Shown: positions 1 through 10,353, counted from the first letter of the stretch. The stretch: DNA of 64,000 bases from Scilla litardierei (GCA_030789695.1 CM061140.1:80352422-80416421); one strand, 5' to 3'. Translations and numbers: made by a program. The notes: generated by a model from the sequence alone, not told the origin.

Positions 1-834
1 TTCTGGCAGAGTTTGCAGAAGAGCTTGGGTACGTGTTTGAGTTTCAGCACGGCGTACCATCCGTAGACGGATGGCCAGTCCGAGAGGACGATTCAGATTT
101 TGAAAGACATGCTGAGGGCGTGCATGTTGGATTTCAAGGGTTCGTGGGAGGACCATCTACACTTGGTGGAGTTTTCCTACAACAACAGCTTCCAGGCGAG
201 TATTGGCATGGCGCCTTTCGCCGCTCTTTATGGGAGGAAATGTCGATCGCCATTGAGTTGGGATGACGTTGGAGATCGGGAGTTGTTGGGACCTGAGATG
301 ATCGTGGAGGCTGTGGATATCGTCAGGAATATTCAGGAGAGGTTGAGAATTGCTCAGGACCGTTTTAAGCATTGGGCGGATGCCAAACGTCGTCCTTTGG
401 AGTTTCAGCCGGGCGACCATGTGTTCTTGAAGATTTCCCCGAATCGTGGTGTGATTCGTTTCGGGAAGCGTGGAAAGTTGAGCCCGCGATACATTGGACC
501 GTTTGACGTTCTGGAGAGGGTTGGTGAGGTAGCTTATCACTTGGCCTTGCCGCCATCTTTGGAAGGAGTTCACAATGTTTTCCATGTGTCGCAGCTTCGT
601 CGATACATTAGCGATCCGTCTCATGCGGTGGATTTTTCGGAGATTACCGTTCGCCCCGATATGACGTATGACCAGCATCCAGTGCAGATCCTGGACAGGC
701 GTCAGAAATCGCTTCGGAACAAGATTGTCAATCTTGTGAGGGTGATGTGGCGACACGGTTCACCTGGAGAGTCTACTTGGGAGAGTGAGGATGAGATGCG
801 AGAGCGTTTCCCACTTTTGTTTCCGGACTCGTGA
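1..834 (+). pseudogene. Ty3 pol C-terminus: integrase end plus chromodomain, with one nonsense codon
   Basis: Frame 1 encodes the last part of a Ty3 integrase and a C-terminal chromodomain. The integrase segment shows STAYHP, then a TAG at 64-66 where this family has Gln, then TDGQSER; downstream come FSYNNSF, APFAALYGRKCRSPLSW and the HNVFHVSQLRRYI linker. The chromodomain-like end reads LRNKIVNLVRVMW, ESTWE and MRERFPLLF, as in Tekay elements. The integrase would insert the cDNA and the chromodomain is thought to steer it to chromatin. From residue 23 onward the frame is open to the stop at 834. A CAG to TAG change fits deamination of a methylated CHG cytosine (inference). The first part of the protein is outside the window. 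Confidence 0.9.
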
Positions 835-870
835 GTATTTGGAAATTCCGAGGACGGAATTTTTCTTAAG

Positions 871-880
871 TTGGGGAGGA
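871..880 (+). other. Polypurine tract of the Tekay-like element
   Basis: The tract TTGGGGAGGA sits immediately before the LTR start TGTAACG at 881. It is the expected plus-strand primer for reverse transcription and fixes the LTR boundary. Confidence 0.75.
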
Positions 881-1150
881 TGTAACGACTGCTTTTCATG
901 TATCTGAATATAATATAATATAATATATGTTTTGGTGGATTTTCTCCTCTTGTGTGGTTTTCGTCTCCGTAGATTTCATTTTCGATTGATTCGTCGTATT
1001 TTCTCGTTTCTTCCTTAGGATTGTCGATTTCGAAGTATGTCACTCGTGACGGACTTCATAACGGTCGTATCTAACTGTTAGATCAAGCCTAGGAGTCTTA
1101 GGAATCGATCCCGGGGCCCCGCGCTCCGTATCGGAACTTTTGGTGCTCAT

Positions 1151-1620
1151 TAGTCGGTGTAAGAAGGGCCACCGACCGACTAGATGACGATCCAGTCGGT
1201 CGGCAATCCTTCTTGGACCGACTAGTTGGCTTTCTAAAATTATTCAGGAGTTACTGTTTATCGTTAGTCGGTCTAAGAACGTTGGTTGACCGACTAGGTT
1301 GCAAACTAGTTGGTCGGCAATGCTTCTTTAACCGACTAACTCATCATCTTATTTTTGTATCAGCTACTGTTTACTCTTAGTCAGTCTAAGAACGTTCATC
1401 GACCGACTAGATGATAAACTAGTCGGTCAGTATTTGTTCATGGACCGACTAACTCTAGAATCCTATTTTCGTTCAGGAGTTACTGTTTGCACTTAGTCGG
1501 TCTGCGTTGGTCGACCGACCGACTAGTTGCCAAACTAGTCGGTCAGTGGTTGCTCTTTGACCGACTAACTAGTGTTGAAACCCTAATTTCTGGGCAGCTG
1601 CCAGCTCAACCTATTTAAAC
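1151..1620 (+). promoter_or_regulatory. Inverted TAGTCGGTC motif array and TATA box in LTR U3
   Basis: Four imperfect units of about 110-115 bp each carry a tetrad: TTAGTCGGTC, then GACCGACTAG, then CTAGTCGGTC, then GACCGACTAA, spaced about 8-13 bases. The last motif ends near 1569 and a TATA-like CTATTTAAAC follows at 1611-1620. Alternating orientation gives each unit hairpin potential and makes paired sites for a dimeric DNA-binding protein possible. Enhancer function is inferred from position only. The same tetrad occurs in the SIRE LTRs in this window. Confidence 0.7.
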
Positions 1621-2205
1621 CCAACCCAAACGATTTCTTCTTCCCCAACACGACCCAAAACCCTAAAATCTTCCCCCTTGAGCCCCCATCTTCCTCCAAG
1701 CTTCATTTCTTCATTCCAAGCCCTAGAATTATCATCCAAACCATCCATCCACTCTATCTACCTCTCATCTTCCCCAAAATCTCATCAAATCCATCAAAAT
1801 CCCCAAATCCCCCAAAACCCTAATTCTCCCAAACTTCTCCAATCTTTTCCAGATCTGATCCTAGGGTTCCCCGGAGTGTTCCTTCCGTCTCCTCTTGGTA
1901 AGAAATCGATTCCTCTATGTTTTCATAGTCTATTGGTATTTTTATGAAACCCTAATAAATTTCATGTTGTTTGATGGTTGTTCCCCCATAACAGTGATTT
2001 CCCCATAGATTGGCATCCGTGTGACGAAGTAGTTGCCATCCCCGGTGCTAGGCAAGTGAAACTTGCATCTCTTGATTTAGGCCATGTCTTAGGCCATTTC
2101 CCTTGCTTTAACGTAAAAGAGACTAGACGGTGAAAGGATAGCCGTTTAGACGCCATTACCTAGCTTGACAACGAAGCTTGGTCCGTCACCCTCATCATGC
2201 TTGTG

Positions 2206-2403
2206 TGTCACGTTTAATTTCCCTTAACGGTACGCGTATTAACTGTTCATGTCATCCATGCATCCTTAACCGCTATTGCATTTTAACTGTCACGTTTAAT
2301 TTAATTAACGGTACGCGAATATGTTCATGTCATTGCATTTTAACTGTCACGTTTAAATACAATTAACGGTACGCGTATTAACTGCTCATGTCATTGCATG
2401 CTT
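2206..2403 (+). repeat. Tandem triplication inside the Tekay LTR
   Basis: Three imperfect units, each starting near TGTCACGTTTAA and containing TTAACGGTACGCG and TGTTCATGTCAT, begin near 2206, 2288 and 2344. They are LTR-internal and noncoding. Confidence 0.7.
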
Positions 2404-2533
2404 GAATACTCATCGTGATTGCGTAGCTTTGCTACATACTTGTACTATCGTTCTGGCTAGGCCCCCACCTTGCGTGGGCACAATCCTATGCCACTTGCAC
2501 TTTCTGGCTCGTGCTCCAGAAGACGAGATTAAC

Positions 2534-2640
2534 ACAGCCTGCGGGCAATAGGGCACTCGTTGAGTGACCCCTTGTACTTGATACTTGAACACAGCCTGCG
2601 GGCAATAGGGCACTCGTCGAGTGATCCCTTGTACTTTACT
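2534..2640 (+). repeat. Tandem duplication inside the Tekay LTR
   Basis: Two near-identical units of roughly 55-60 bp contain ACAGCCTGCGGGCAATAGGG and GCACTCGTYGAGTGA. The second motif is itself a short palindrome. Confidence 0.7.
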
Positions 2641-4063
2641 TGTTACTTGACATTACATGTCACCCCTACCACTTGATACTTGCCACTTGTACTCTCCTTT
2701 ACCTTACTTGTTACCACCGTACTTTACTTGCCATGCACCATGTTTTAATTGCTAGGTTGCTAGGTTGCCATTATTCCCGTTTCCTTGCACAAGTCTTTCG
2801 ACTTGCTGACATGTGCCCCTTTACTCTTTTGGGTGACACATGTTAGAGCCCGAGCCTGAGTTACTTGCTGAGGACGTGGTGTTTGCTGACGCCGAGCCCG
2901 TGCTTGTGTTTGACGGGGAGTACGTGGACACTGGGGACCAGTCCTAGTGTCTTCGTTGTGTTTTACTTTTGTTAGACAGTTGTTTTGTTATCGGTGCGTA
3001 GCACCTATACTTTGTTGTTGTTGTTACTTTTGTTGGCCTTGTTCTGGGCCTTTAGACTCTTCTCCTTTAGCCTGGTGGCTTTTCTGGATGTTGAACTTAT
3101 TTTCTTGTTGGACAATGTATGAGATGTGAGATTTTATTTCAGTCTCTCCTTGTGTTATTATTATTATTCTGTTGTGGTTACAGGGACCTGCTTATGTATT
3201 ATTGACGCTTATCGGGCTTGGGGCTTCATAGCTCCTCTCCCGTGCAGACCTTCTCATGTCTCGCCTCCATTTTAGGGAAGCGGGTCGTGACACTAGCACT
3301 GTCATGTCTAGCTTGGGGGACGTCTATTTTGGTGTGTTGTCGTGTTTTGTTTTGTTTTTTCTCACTTTTGTGTGCATGTTTTCATGTGTAGTGTCTGTGG
3401 TTTTATTTCTATTTTCGTGTCATGTGGCTTGATTTTGATTTTTCTTTATTTTCAGTTCCATCTCTGTGTTTCTCTCGTTTTTATTTCTTTTTGTGTCGGT
3501 GCGTATTCCCCCCATCTTCATTGCCCTCCCGTACTCACTCATATTGCATTGAGGGCAATGCAAGCTTCAGCTTGGGGGAGTCGCACTGTGTGCGCCATTT
3601 GAGTCTTTCTTTTTCGTTTTTGTGTCGTTTTCATCGTGTTTTTTATTTTTTTATTCCTTTTTTCTCTTCTCTTCTTTTTATCTCTTTCTCCTAGAGATGA
3701 ACCCTATGATGAATCGTCACAAAATCACACACACCTGCTTGGCATCGATAATCACAATCACTGACCCTAGGATTTCGAGTCCTCTTGCATTTCACGCATC
3801 GTGGGTCCACTTAGCTTTTTGTGAGCCGTGCGTCGTGCCTAGTTGTTTGGTGTGCTTCTACTTTGTGATTTTACTTTATATACCTGTCCAGGAATGACCC
3901 CTAGATTATCATGCTTCGATTTGAATATGCGGTATTTATTTTCCCTGTCTGCTTCTGCATGCTATATATATATCGGGTACTTCATTTTGCATGTGTCGGG
4001 ATTCCACAATTAAGGACTAGGACAACCCATTTAGCCTATGCTCTATTTAGCGAGAATAGTTTC

Positions 4064-6896
4064 TGTAACGACCACTTTTCGTTGTGCGTTGCACGTGCTT
4101 TTGGCCGTGCACGTGTTTATTTTAGACTTTATTTGATTGTGAATACTCTTGTGTGATATGCCGTTGCGAACGTCTCTGAGAGTATTAAATAGTGGCACTA
4201 TCTTGAAACGACACTTCTCGAGTCGTTTTCCCACAATTTAAACTCACTCGATGAGACGTGACGATTTTCACTTTTGACGGGAGACGTTTCTATTTTTAGT
4301 TTCGTCGTCCGACGTCGAATTTGAGATCCGTCTTCTTAGTTAGCTCACATTCGTCGCCACGAACACCACGATATTTATTTTATAATTTTTGGAGTTTATT
4401 TGACCACTTTTATAATTTTTACAAGTTTTATATTATTTTTAATAATTTATTTTTCAATTAATTTCGGCCAAATAAAATTTATTTAAGTTTTAAACGTTTT
4501 AAGGAATTTTTGAGCCAATTTCCAGCCCATTTGGACCAGGTCAAATCCTAGATTGGGTTGGAGAAGTTTAAAATCAAATTTCAAATCTTTTTGAATTCTA
4601 ATCCTATTAGATTTAGCCCTAGACCAAGTCAACCCACCTATACTATATAAGAAACCCCTAGCAAGTCCTATTTTCACAAGAAATTAGCCCTAGCCTCTTC
4701 CAAAGTCATCTTGGACGTTGCGACGAATCGTCGCAACGTTGCGACGTTCAGCACCCCGCACGACCGAGGAAATCCCCCGCATCCACCCGCTCTGACCGGT
4801 CGCCCCGCCCGCTTTCTCGTCGCTCCGCACCGCAGCACCAACCCCGCCGCTTCGTTCCCCCGCTTGACCGATAGGGCCTCTCGGTCAGACCGAGAGAACC
4901 GCCCGGTCGCCCCGCTCCGCACCGACCCGCTGCAGCGCCCGCTCTGTCGCCCCGCTCCGCTCCGTGCCCGACCGAAGGAAGCCGCCGCTGTGACCGAGCG
5001 CCCGAGCGTTGCATCGCTGCAGCGCTGCAACCCCGTATCCCAAGCGCCTGACCGAGGCCTCCACCGTGTCTGACCGAGGGAAACGGCCGCCCCCGCTGCC
5101 GTGACCGACCCCCACACGTTGCACAGCCGTTCCCTAGTGTCTGACCGAAGGAGATCCCCGCACCGAAGCTGTACGACCGACGGCCACTTGTCGCAACCCC
5201 GCATCCGTCGCACCGCTTGCCTCCGTGGGCCCCCCAAGTTCTCCAGAGTTATTGTGGGTCCCCCAAAGGCCCCTAGGACTACTGTGGGCCCCACTTTGGT
5301 ACGTTCTCTTCGACGACTTGCCGCGTACGACGTCGTCGCACGTCGTAGCCCGTCGTCGCACGTACGAGCTTTGGAATCTGGAATCGTCGCCCGGGATATT
5401 TTCTCTGATTTTCCAGCGAGGAATCTATTTTGGAAACAGGACTTGGAGCACGTTCTCTTATTCCAACCCCCGGCGTCGCTACCCGACGCCGGTGTAGCTT
5501 TCGCGTCGTGTTGAGGTAACGTTTTGCACCCCTAGGACCCCCAACCCAATTGCATGCTAATCAAGACTAAAAATCAGTATTTTAAAGTATTTTAAATGTT
5601 TTAGAATCCACTAATCAAGATTAATAAAACGGATGTAGGCCGGTGGACTTGTGCACGAAGGAATCGTGACTTTGGACTCGTTGGACGGTGTTTTCTTGAC
5701 GTGATAGTTGCAGGCAAGTGAAACTTGCCAACTTTTGTGTAGGGCCATGTTTTTAGGCCACTTACTTGCTTTTAGCGTAAAAGAGACTAGTCAGTGAAAT
5801 GATAGCTGGCTAGACGCCTACTTGATCTAGTTTGACAACGAAACTAGATCCGTCACCTAAATGATCTAGCTTGACAACGAAGCTAGATCCAACCCCTTAA
5901 AATTGTTGTTCATGCATGCTAGACTGTCACGTTTACTTTCCTTACCTGTACGCCTTACTTTAACTGCCATGTCATGTCATCCATGCATTGAATGTTGCAT
6001 TCGTAGCACACGCTACATACTTGTACTTGCTTGTCCCGGGCTAGGTGCACCCCTACGCCATACTTGTTTACACACTTCCTGGCTCGTGGTCCAGAAGCGA
6101 GCATTACCGTTTGGGGGTAAGGCCCTGGCTCGACACACGTGGAGGGGTAGGGATAAACGTTCGCTTGAGCTTAGGAGTTGGCCCGCGCAGCCACTCTAGC
6201 CAAAAGACGGAATCTCTGTGCACGAGGTGCTTACTTTTCTTGTCTTGTACTTGTCTTGTGAATGTCATGCCATGCTCGTACTTTACTTTACTTTACCCTA
6301 CTTGTTGCACTCATTTCTTTAAACTGCCATGTCATTGCATCATGCTAGAACTGCTAGGTTGCTTTACTTTTACCACCTTTCAGTTTCACTTGCACAAGTC
6401 TTCCAGACTTGCTGACATGTGCCCCTTGCTCTTTTGGGTGCCACATGTTAGACCCTGAGCCAGAGACAGTTGCTGAAGACGAGGTGTTTGCTGACGTTGA
6501 GCCCGAGCCTACGTTCGTTGAGGAGTTCGAGGACACCGGAGACCAGTCTTAGAGACTGATTTTACTTGCTTTTGCTTTAGGTTGCTGTTAGATGTCGGTG
6601 CTTGCACCTTTTCCTTGTTTTCGTACTTTGTACTTTTATTGGCCATGCTAGGCCTCTTTTTAGACTCTTTTATTTGTAGCCTGGTGGTTTTCCTGCGTTG
6701 TTGAGATTTATTATTATGGATATTCTGAGATGTTCTTTTTGTCTCTTTCGTTATTGTTATCTTTGTTTCGTTTCGCATTGCAAGGACCTGCAGATTAAAG
6801 TGATTGACGCTTATCGGACTTGCGGCTTTGTAGCTTCAAGTCTGAGCGGACCTTCTCACGCTTCGCCTCCACGTTTTTGGGAAGCGGGGCGTGACA
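4064..6896 (+). mobile_element. Solo LTR, Tekay type, with 5 bp target-site duplication
   Basis: A 2833 bp LTR beginning TGTAACGACC and ending GGCGTGACA, flanked by GTTTC at 4059-4063 and again at 6897-6901. No internal domain is present, so it is a solo LTR left by LTR-LTR recombination. Its ends and distal half match the LTR at 881-3292, but it is 420 bp longer and its GC-rich central block (4740-5510) is different. The 206 aa minus-strand ORF and other ORFs in that block are by-products of GC richness. Confidence 0.92.
4642..5160 (+). promoter_or_regulatory. TATA box and CTGACCGA motif cluster in the solo LTR
   Basis: A TATA-like TACTATATAAG lies at about 4640-4650, followed by CCCTAG-rich leader sequence. 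Downstream, 4793-5160 holds scattered CTGACCGG, TTGACCGA, CTCGGTCAGACCGAGAG and CTGACCGAGG motifs in an extremely C/G-rich block. Unlike the other families in the window, this cluster is downstream of the TATA box, so it may act in the transcript or as a downstream element (inference). Confidence 0.45.
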
Positions 6897-7004
6897 GTTT
6901 CCTTTGCCCAAGTGTTTAGATTTCGACTTCTTTTTTGTTTTACTTGGTGCAAATCCCCTCGTCGTGTACCGTTCTCCCACTTGGGAGAGTACACATGTGT
7001 ATAG

Positions 7005-7125
7005 CCAAAAACCCAAAAATCCAAAAAAAGAGAAAAGAAAAGAAAAAAAACCCAAAAAGAAAAGAAAAGAAAAATTTTGTATAGCCAAAAAGCCAAAAAA
7101 AATACAAATACCCAAAACCCAAAAA
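7005..7125 (+). repeat. A/G-rich simple tract in the Athila-like 3' region
   Basis: Repeated AAAAAGAGAAAAG and CCAAAAA runs. The minus-strand Athila-like element has an equivalent polypurine stretch at 45940-46040, which supports their kinship. Confidence 0.7.
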
Positions 7126-7698
7126 AAATTCAAGTGTGAATATTTTTCCTATCTACCGAGAATAAAGGGAAGGCGAGAATTTGCACCGAGTGTTCTACTC
7201 CACATCATCTCAACCCCCATCGTTTTCGAAAACACTTGGCTTAGGAACTTTTTAGCTAGTATCTAGGCTATAGTGGCGTGATTTCCTTAACCCTAGTTGT
7301 GGAGTCCCCGATGCATGATACGCTTCTATTCTTTTACTCTTCTCATGCATGCTTGAACTAATATTCACCGCAATTTCAAATTTGAATCGGTATTTGGGTC
7401 GTTTCCTGGGTCCGTGTATATCGAGCTTTATTGCACATCGTAGATAGCGACACCGACTGGTAGCGCACGACCACACTCACTCGTGCTTCACCGCGTGGGC
7501 CCACGACACTTATTTGGACTCGTTTTCCTAGGTTTAGTGATGTGATTTGACATTTGCTTGCTTGGTGTGTCGTTTTTGATTTTGTTGGCTCTGACGGACG
7601 ATCTAGGATATAGAGTTTTCTTTTTCTCTCTTTCTCTCTATTTTTCCCCCCCGAGCTCCTACTCTCACTCGTCTTCCTCGAGGACGAGGAAGAGTTCA

Positions 7699-7711
7699 GC
7701 TTGGGGGATTT
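7699..7711 (+). other. Polypurine tract of the plus-strand Athila-like element
   Basis: AGCTTGGGGGATT directly precedes the LTR start TGACGTGCG at 7712. Just upstream is a TCCTCGAGGACGAGGA palindromic segment, whose counterpart lies next to the polypurine tract of the minus-strand element (45266-45295). Confidence 0.75.
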
Positions 7712-9302
7712 TGACGTGCGTTTATATTTCATATATTCACGCACGTTTTCTTTTGTGTTTCTCCGTATTTTCCGCCGTCTTTTATTCGTTCTCTCGTATT
7801 TTCTCGTTTTCTTTCACTTTTCTTTGTTTCTCCATGTTTGCAGGAGATTTCCTATGTAGGGGACGTTTAACGACGATATCTCAAGTCCCCGAAGAAACGG
7901 GAGGAGTCACGCATGATCCAGGGGGTCAAACGATGAAGATTACATCTTTCAGCCCCTCACCCGGTCGATTGGTCATCTCCAACCGATCGGGTGATGCACG
8001 CGTGCACCACCCGGTCTCAGCCAGAGCTCAAGTGGAAGTCACCCGACCGGTTCACAGGCCGGTTCAACGGGGGCCAACTCTCTGTCTTCTCGAGCCAAAT
8101 TCCAACCGATCGGGTGACTCTCACCCGATCGGTTCATCTGTAGCTGATGCTGAGGAGTCGAGATACGGGCACCCAACCGATCCCTTCACCCGATGGCGCC
8201 AAGATCCAATCGGTCACTCCAAGAACTCAACCGACCGGTTCATATGACCGGGTGAAAGTCCGCCGTTTTCTGTTTATTATCTGTAACGGATCACCCGATC
8301 GGTTGACTTGTCAACCGATCGGGTGATACGAGATCCTATAAATAGGACCCCTAGGGTTCCAGAAACGGGGGAGCTGTTAGTTTTTATTGTTTTCTCCTAT
8401 TGTGACGGCTGTAATTACTTTTCTACTGTAAGTTTTCGGATCTTTCTTAAACTTTAGTATTATCTTAATTGCTCTACTACCTTCGTATTCCAATCGTCTG
8501 ATTATGATTTCAACGGTTCATTTTCATTTAGATCGCTTTTTAATGAATATTTGTGAGTAGTTCCCAAATCTGGGATTTTGGCGGAAACCCCTTCGGGGGC
8601 TCTTCCCGATGCATCCATAGGGTTAGGAAATCGATAGGGATTAGGAATCTAACGGTTACGCGGGGTGTTTCATTGTCATCGGCGGGAAAAAGATCGCCTT
8701 TGACCGTTGGGCCAAGGGGGAATAAACTTGGCGGTTGACTCCCTAGCCATAGCTCACGCCCTTAGCGTAGACGCCGAATCCTAGCGCGCGGGAGCGGCAG
8801 GATGAGACGTTGGGAGTTATCGTTGCGAGCTTAGTGCTCCCGGAATCGATCAGTGTTAATGGACACGGGAGTGCCCACTGATCGAATCCGGGAAGTCCGG
8901 TGTATCATCCTAGGCACCGACCGGAATATCGGGCCCATGGGATGCCGGTACCACTTTCAGAGGCAACGTCTCACCATTAGACCCTAATTCCGATCGCTAT
9001 CCTACCCGTAGGCCGTATCGACGAGAGTCGCTCGTTGGAGTGGAAACCAAAGTCCCGGGTTTATTTTCTTATTGTTCATACCTTGCATTCCTTTCCGTGA
9101 CAACCCACCAACCGATTCGGGCTAGCTCGCCCACGGGGTGATTTTGGTCCTCCTTGACACAAGCACATCCTAGCCTCCCTGTGTTCGACCCCCAAGCCAC
9201 ACTACAACACCGTGTGCTTGCGGTTACAAATATCTAAACCCCCACCCGGGTCCCCCGGCCATTTGCGGCATAGCGAACCGGGGGCACACACGCGTGACGT
9301 CA
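7712..9302 (+). repeat. 3' LTR of the plus-strand Athila-like element
   Basis: A 1591 bp LTR bounded by TGACGT and ACGTCA, a 6 bp terminal inverted repeat. Near its 3' end it carries CCTCCCTGTGTTCGA and GTGTGCTTGCGGT, the same end signature seen in inverted form in the LTRs of the 43415-55175 element. No primer-binding site follows at 9303, which confirms that this is a 3' LTR. The plus-strand ORF at 7558-8247 and a short ORF near 8553 are inside LTR noncoding sequence. Confidence 0.8.
7955..8345 (+). promoter_or_regulatory. ACCCGATCGGT motif array and TATA box in the Athila-like LTR
   Basis: About ten perfect or degenerate copies of ACCCGATCGGTT or its complement AACCGATCGGGTGA occur between 7961 and 8326, including a close inverted pair at 8292-8326. 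The last motif ends about ten bases before the TATA box TATAAATAG (8337-8345). This is the same layout as the other LTR families here, with a different core sequence. Confidence 0.65.
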
Positions 9303-9470
9303 GTGCCTTAGGTGCGGAACAACAAATCAGCGTTAAAAAATTTAGCCCACGTCGAACGGAGCGGGTGCCTTTGGCACGGAACAACAAATCAGCGTTAAAA
9401 AATTTAGCAGGCGCCTTCGGCGCGGGTATACATATAACCTGTGCCCGTGGGACATTGTTCATTTAAAAAT
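9303..9470 (+). repeat. Hairpin-rich repeat related to the Helitron end at 56966
   Basis: Two copies of GGAACAACAAATCAGCGTTA are associated with small GC palindromes (GTGCCTTTGGCAC, GCGCCTTCGGCGC) and followed by a TTCATTTA segment. The same modules occur at 56975-57170. No CTAG end is visible here, so this is a relic or internal fragment. The boundary with the LTR end at 9302 is abrupt. Confidence 0.45.
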
Positions 9471-9704
9471 ATTAGACCCACTAATTTTAAACAAACATCA
9501 ATAATTATTAGTTTCCCCTGAAATATCAGCAGATGTGATCAAAATTTTATAGGGTTTTGCAACGTGGATCAATGAGTTGGCAGCATCTCCCGCGTTCATT
9601 CTCCCACAGCTCGCGTCTATTTCCAAGATGAGATTGTGTGTGAGCACAACATTTTTTTCATAACTAATATTAAAAGGCTATTCATAATTTCAATGTTTTA
9701 TTAG
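9471..9704. other. AT-rich spacer with no recognised feature
   Basis: No ORF, repeat unit or motif could be assigned between the hairpin-rich repeat and the first module copy. Confidence 0.5.
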
Positions 9705-9960
9705 CCGCGCACACCGGGCTAAATAATACAGAAGGGAGTAACTATCTTAATTGCTCACCGCGCAGAACGCATAGAAAACGAGAATTGCTCAATGCGCACA
9801 ACACAGAACACATGACAACGAATTGTATTAATGAGAAGAAGTAGAGTTAATGTGTGGCTACATCGAAGACCCCGTCATGCTACAGAGGGGTTCTCGTGTA
9901 TATACAAAAGACTGCTCATCAATCTACAGCGGATTGATATCAGACATATGAAGATACTTT
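9705..9960 (+). repeat. Module A copy 1 (partial)
   Basis: Begins with GGGCTAAATAATACAGAAG-type sequence and runs through ATCGAAGACCCCGTC, the anchor shared by all copies. It then departs into a minisatellite instead of the usual second half. Confidence 0.7.
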
Positions 9961-10115
9961 AATTACGATGGGAGAGAATTGATGTAGCTGGAGCGATGTG
10001 AAAGCTCTCAGGGAGACCTTTGACCCGAAAAATGACACAAATGTCCTCAAAAGCAAGAGCAACTGTGACCCAGTGGAGAACTATGTGGCAGTTCCCCCTC
10101 ACTGGGACAAAATTG

Positions 10116-10353
10116 GTTGTGTGCGGTGAGCAATTCTGAGGTTTGAGTGGTTTTGTGCTCTGAGCAATTCTGATTTTTGAGAGGTTGTGTGCGGTGAGCA
10201 CTTCTGAGTTTGAGTGGTCCTGTGCGATGAGCAATTTTGAGTTTTGAGTGGATTTGTGCGCTGAGCAATTCTGAGTTTTGAGTGGTTTTGTGCGGTGAGC
10301 TTATTCTGAGTTTGAGTGGTTGTGTGCGGTGAGTAATTCTGAGGTATGATTGG
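10116..10353 (+). repeat. 34 bp minisatellite, about seven units
   Basis: Tandem units of roughly GTTGTGTGCGGTGAGCAATT followed by CTGAGTTTGAGTG, each 33-34 bp with a few substitutions. The unit contains the GCGGTGAGCAATT motif that is scattered through module A, so the minisatellite probably expanded from module A sequence. Confidence 0.8.

Larger units (their letters stand above)
1..3292 (+). mobile_element. Tekay-like Ty3 chromovirus, 3' end only
   Basis: The 3' part of a Ty3/gypsy LTR retrotransposon whose 5' portion lies upstream of the window. It holds the end of pol (1-834), a short spacer, a purine tract at 871-880 and a complete 3' LTR (881-3292). The LTR starts TGTAACGAC and ends CGTGACA. 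The next five bases, CTAGC (3293-3297), would be the target-site duplication, but the matching copy is outside the window. The sequence after 3297 is the internal 3' region of an Athila-like element, so this copy inserted into that older element. The chromodomain-like pol C-terminus and the long LTR fit the Tekay/Del lineage. Confidence 0.85.
881..3292 (+). repeat. 3' LTR of the Tekay-like element
   Basis: A 2412 bp LTR bounded by TGTAACGAC and CGTGACA. The left part holds an array of inverted TAGTCGGTC motifs (1151-1571) followed by a TATA-like box, so it is probably U3. A CT-rich, CCCTAA-containing stretch (1620-1900) resembles a plant transcript leader. Two blocks of tandem duplications lie further on. 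The last kilobase is alignable by eye with the solo LTR at 4064-6896 (for example GCTGACATGTGCCCC and the two terminal motifs), so the two are related subfamilies with unrelated U3 motif blocks. Confidence 0.85.
3293..9302 (+). mobile_element. Athila-like Ty3 element, 3' internal region and 3' LTR, split by a solo LTR
   Basis: Host sequence 3293-4063 and 6897-7711 is the noncoding 3' internal region of an Athila/Tat-type element, and 7712-9302 is its 3' LTR. Supporting signs are three copies of the AGCTTGGGGGA motif (near 3312, 3570 and 7699), a TGAGGGCAATGCAAGC segment, a long A/G-rich tract (7015-7125) and a polypurine tract directly before the LTR. The minus-strand Athila-like element at 43415-55175 has the same signs in the same order. 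No coding sequence remains: gag and pol would lie upstream, beyond the Tekay insertion and the window edge. Short ORFs here look spurious. Confidence 0.75.

Noticed and set aside
1655..1830. Telomere-like repeats (CCCTAAA)
   Set aside because: Only isolated CCCTAAA/CCCTAA copies occur, in leader-like LTR sequence and plant 5' leaders; no tandem array.
4674..5294. 206-codon minus-strand ORF and overlapping ORFs on both strands
   Set aside because: They lie in an extremely GC-rich part of a solo LTR, where stop codons are rare. No domain, and frames open on both strands.
7558..8247. 229-codon plus-strand ORF
   Set aside because: It spans the polypurine tract, the LTR boundary at 7712 and the motif array, so it cannot be a real gene.
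9303..9470. A second complete Helitron
   Set aside because: Internal modules match, but neither a CTAG end with hairpin nor a TC start is visible.
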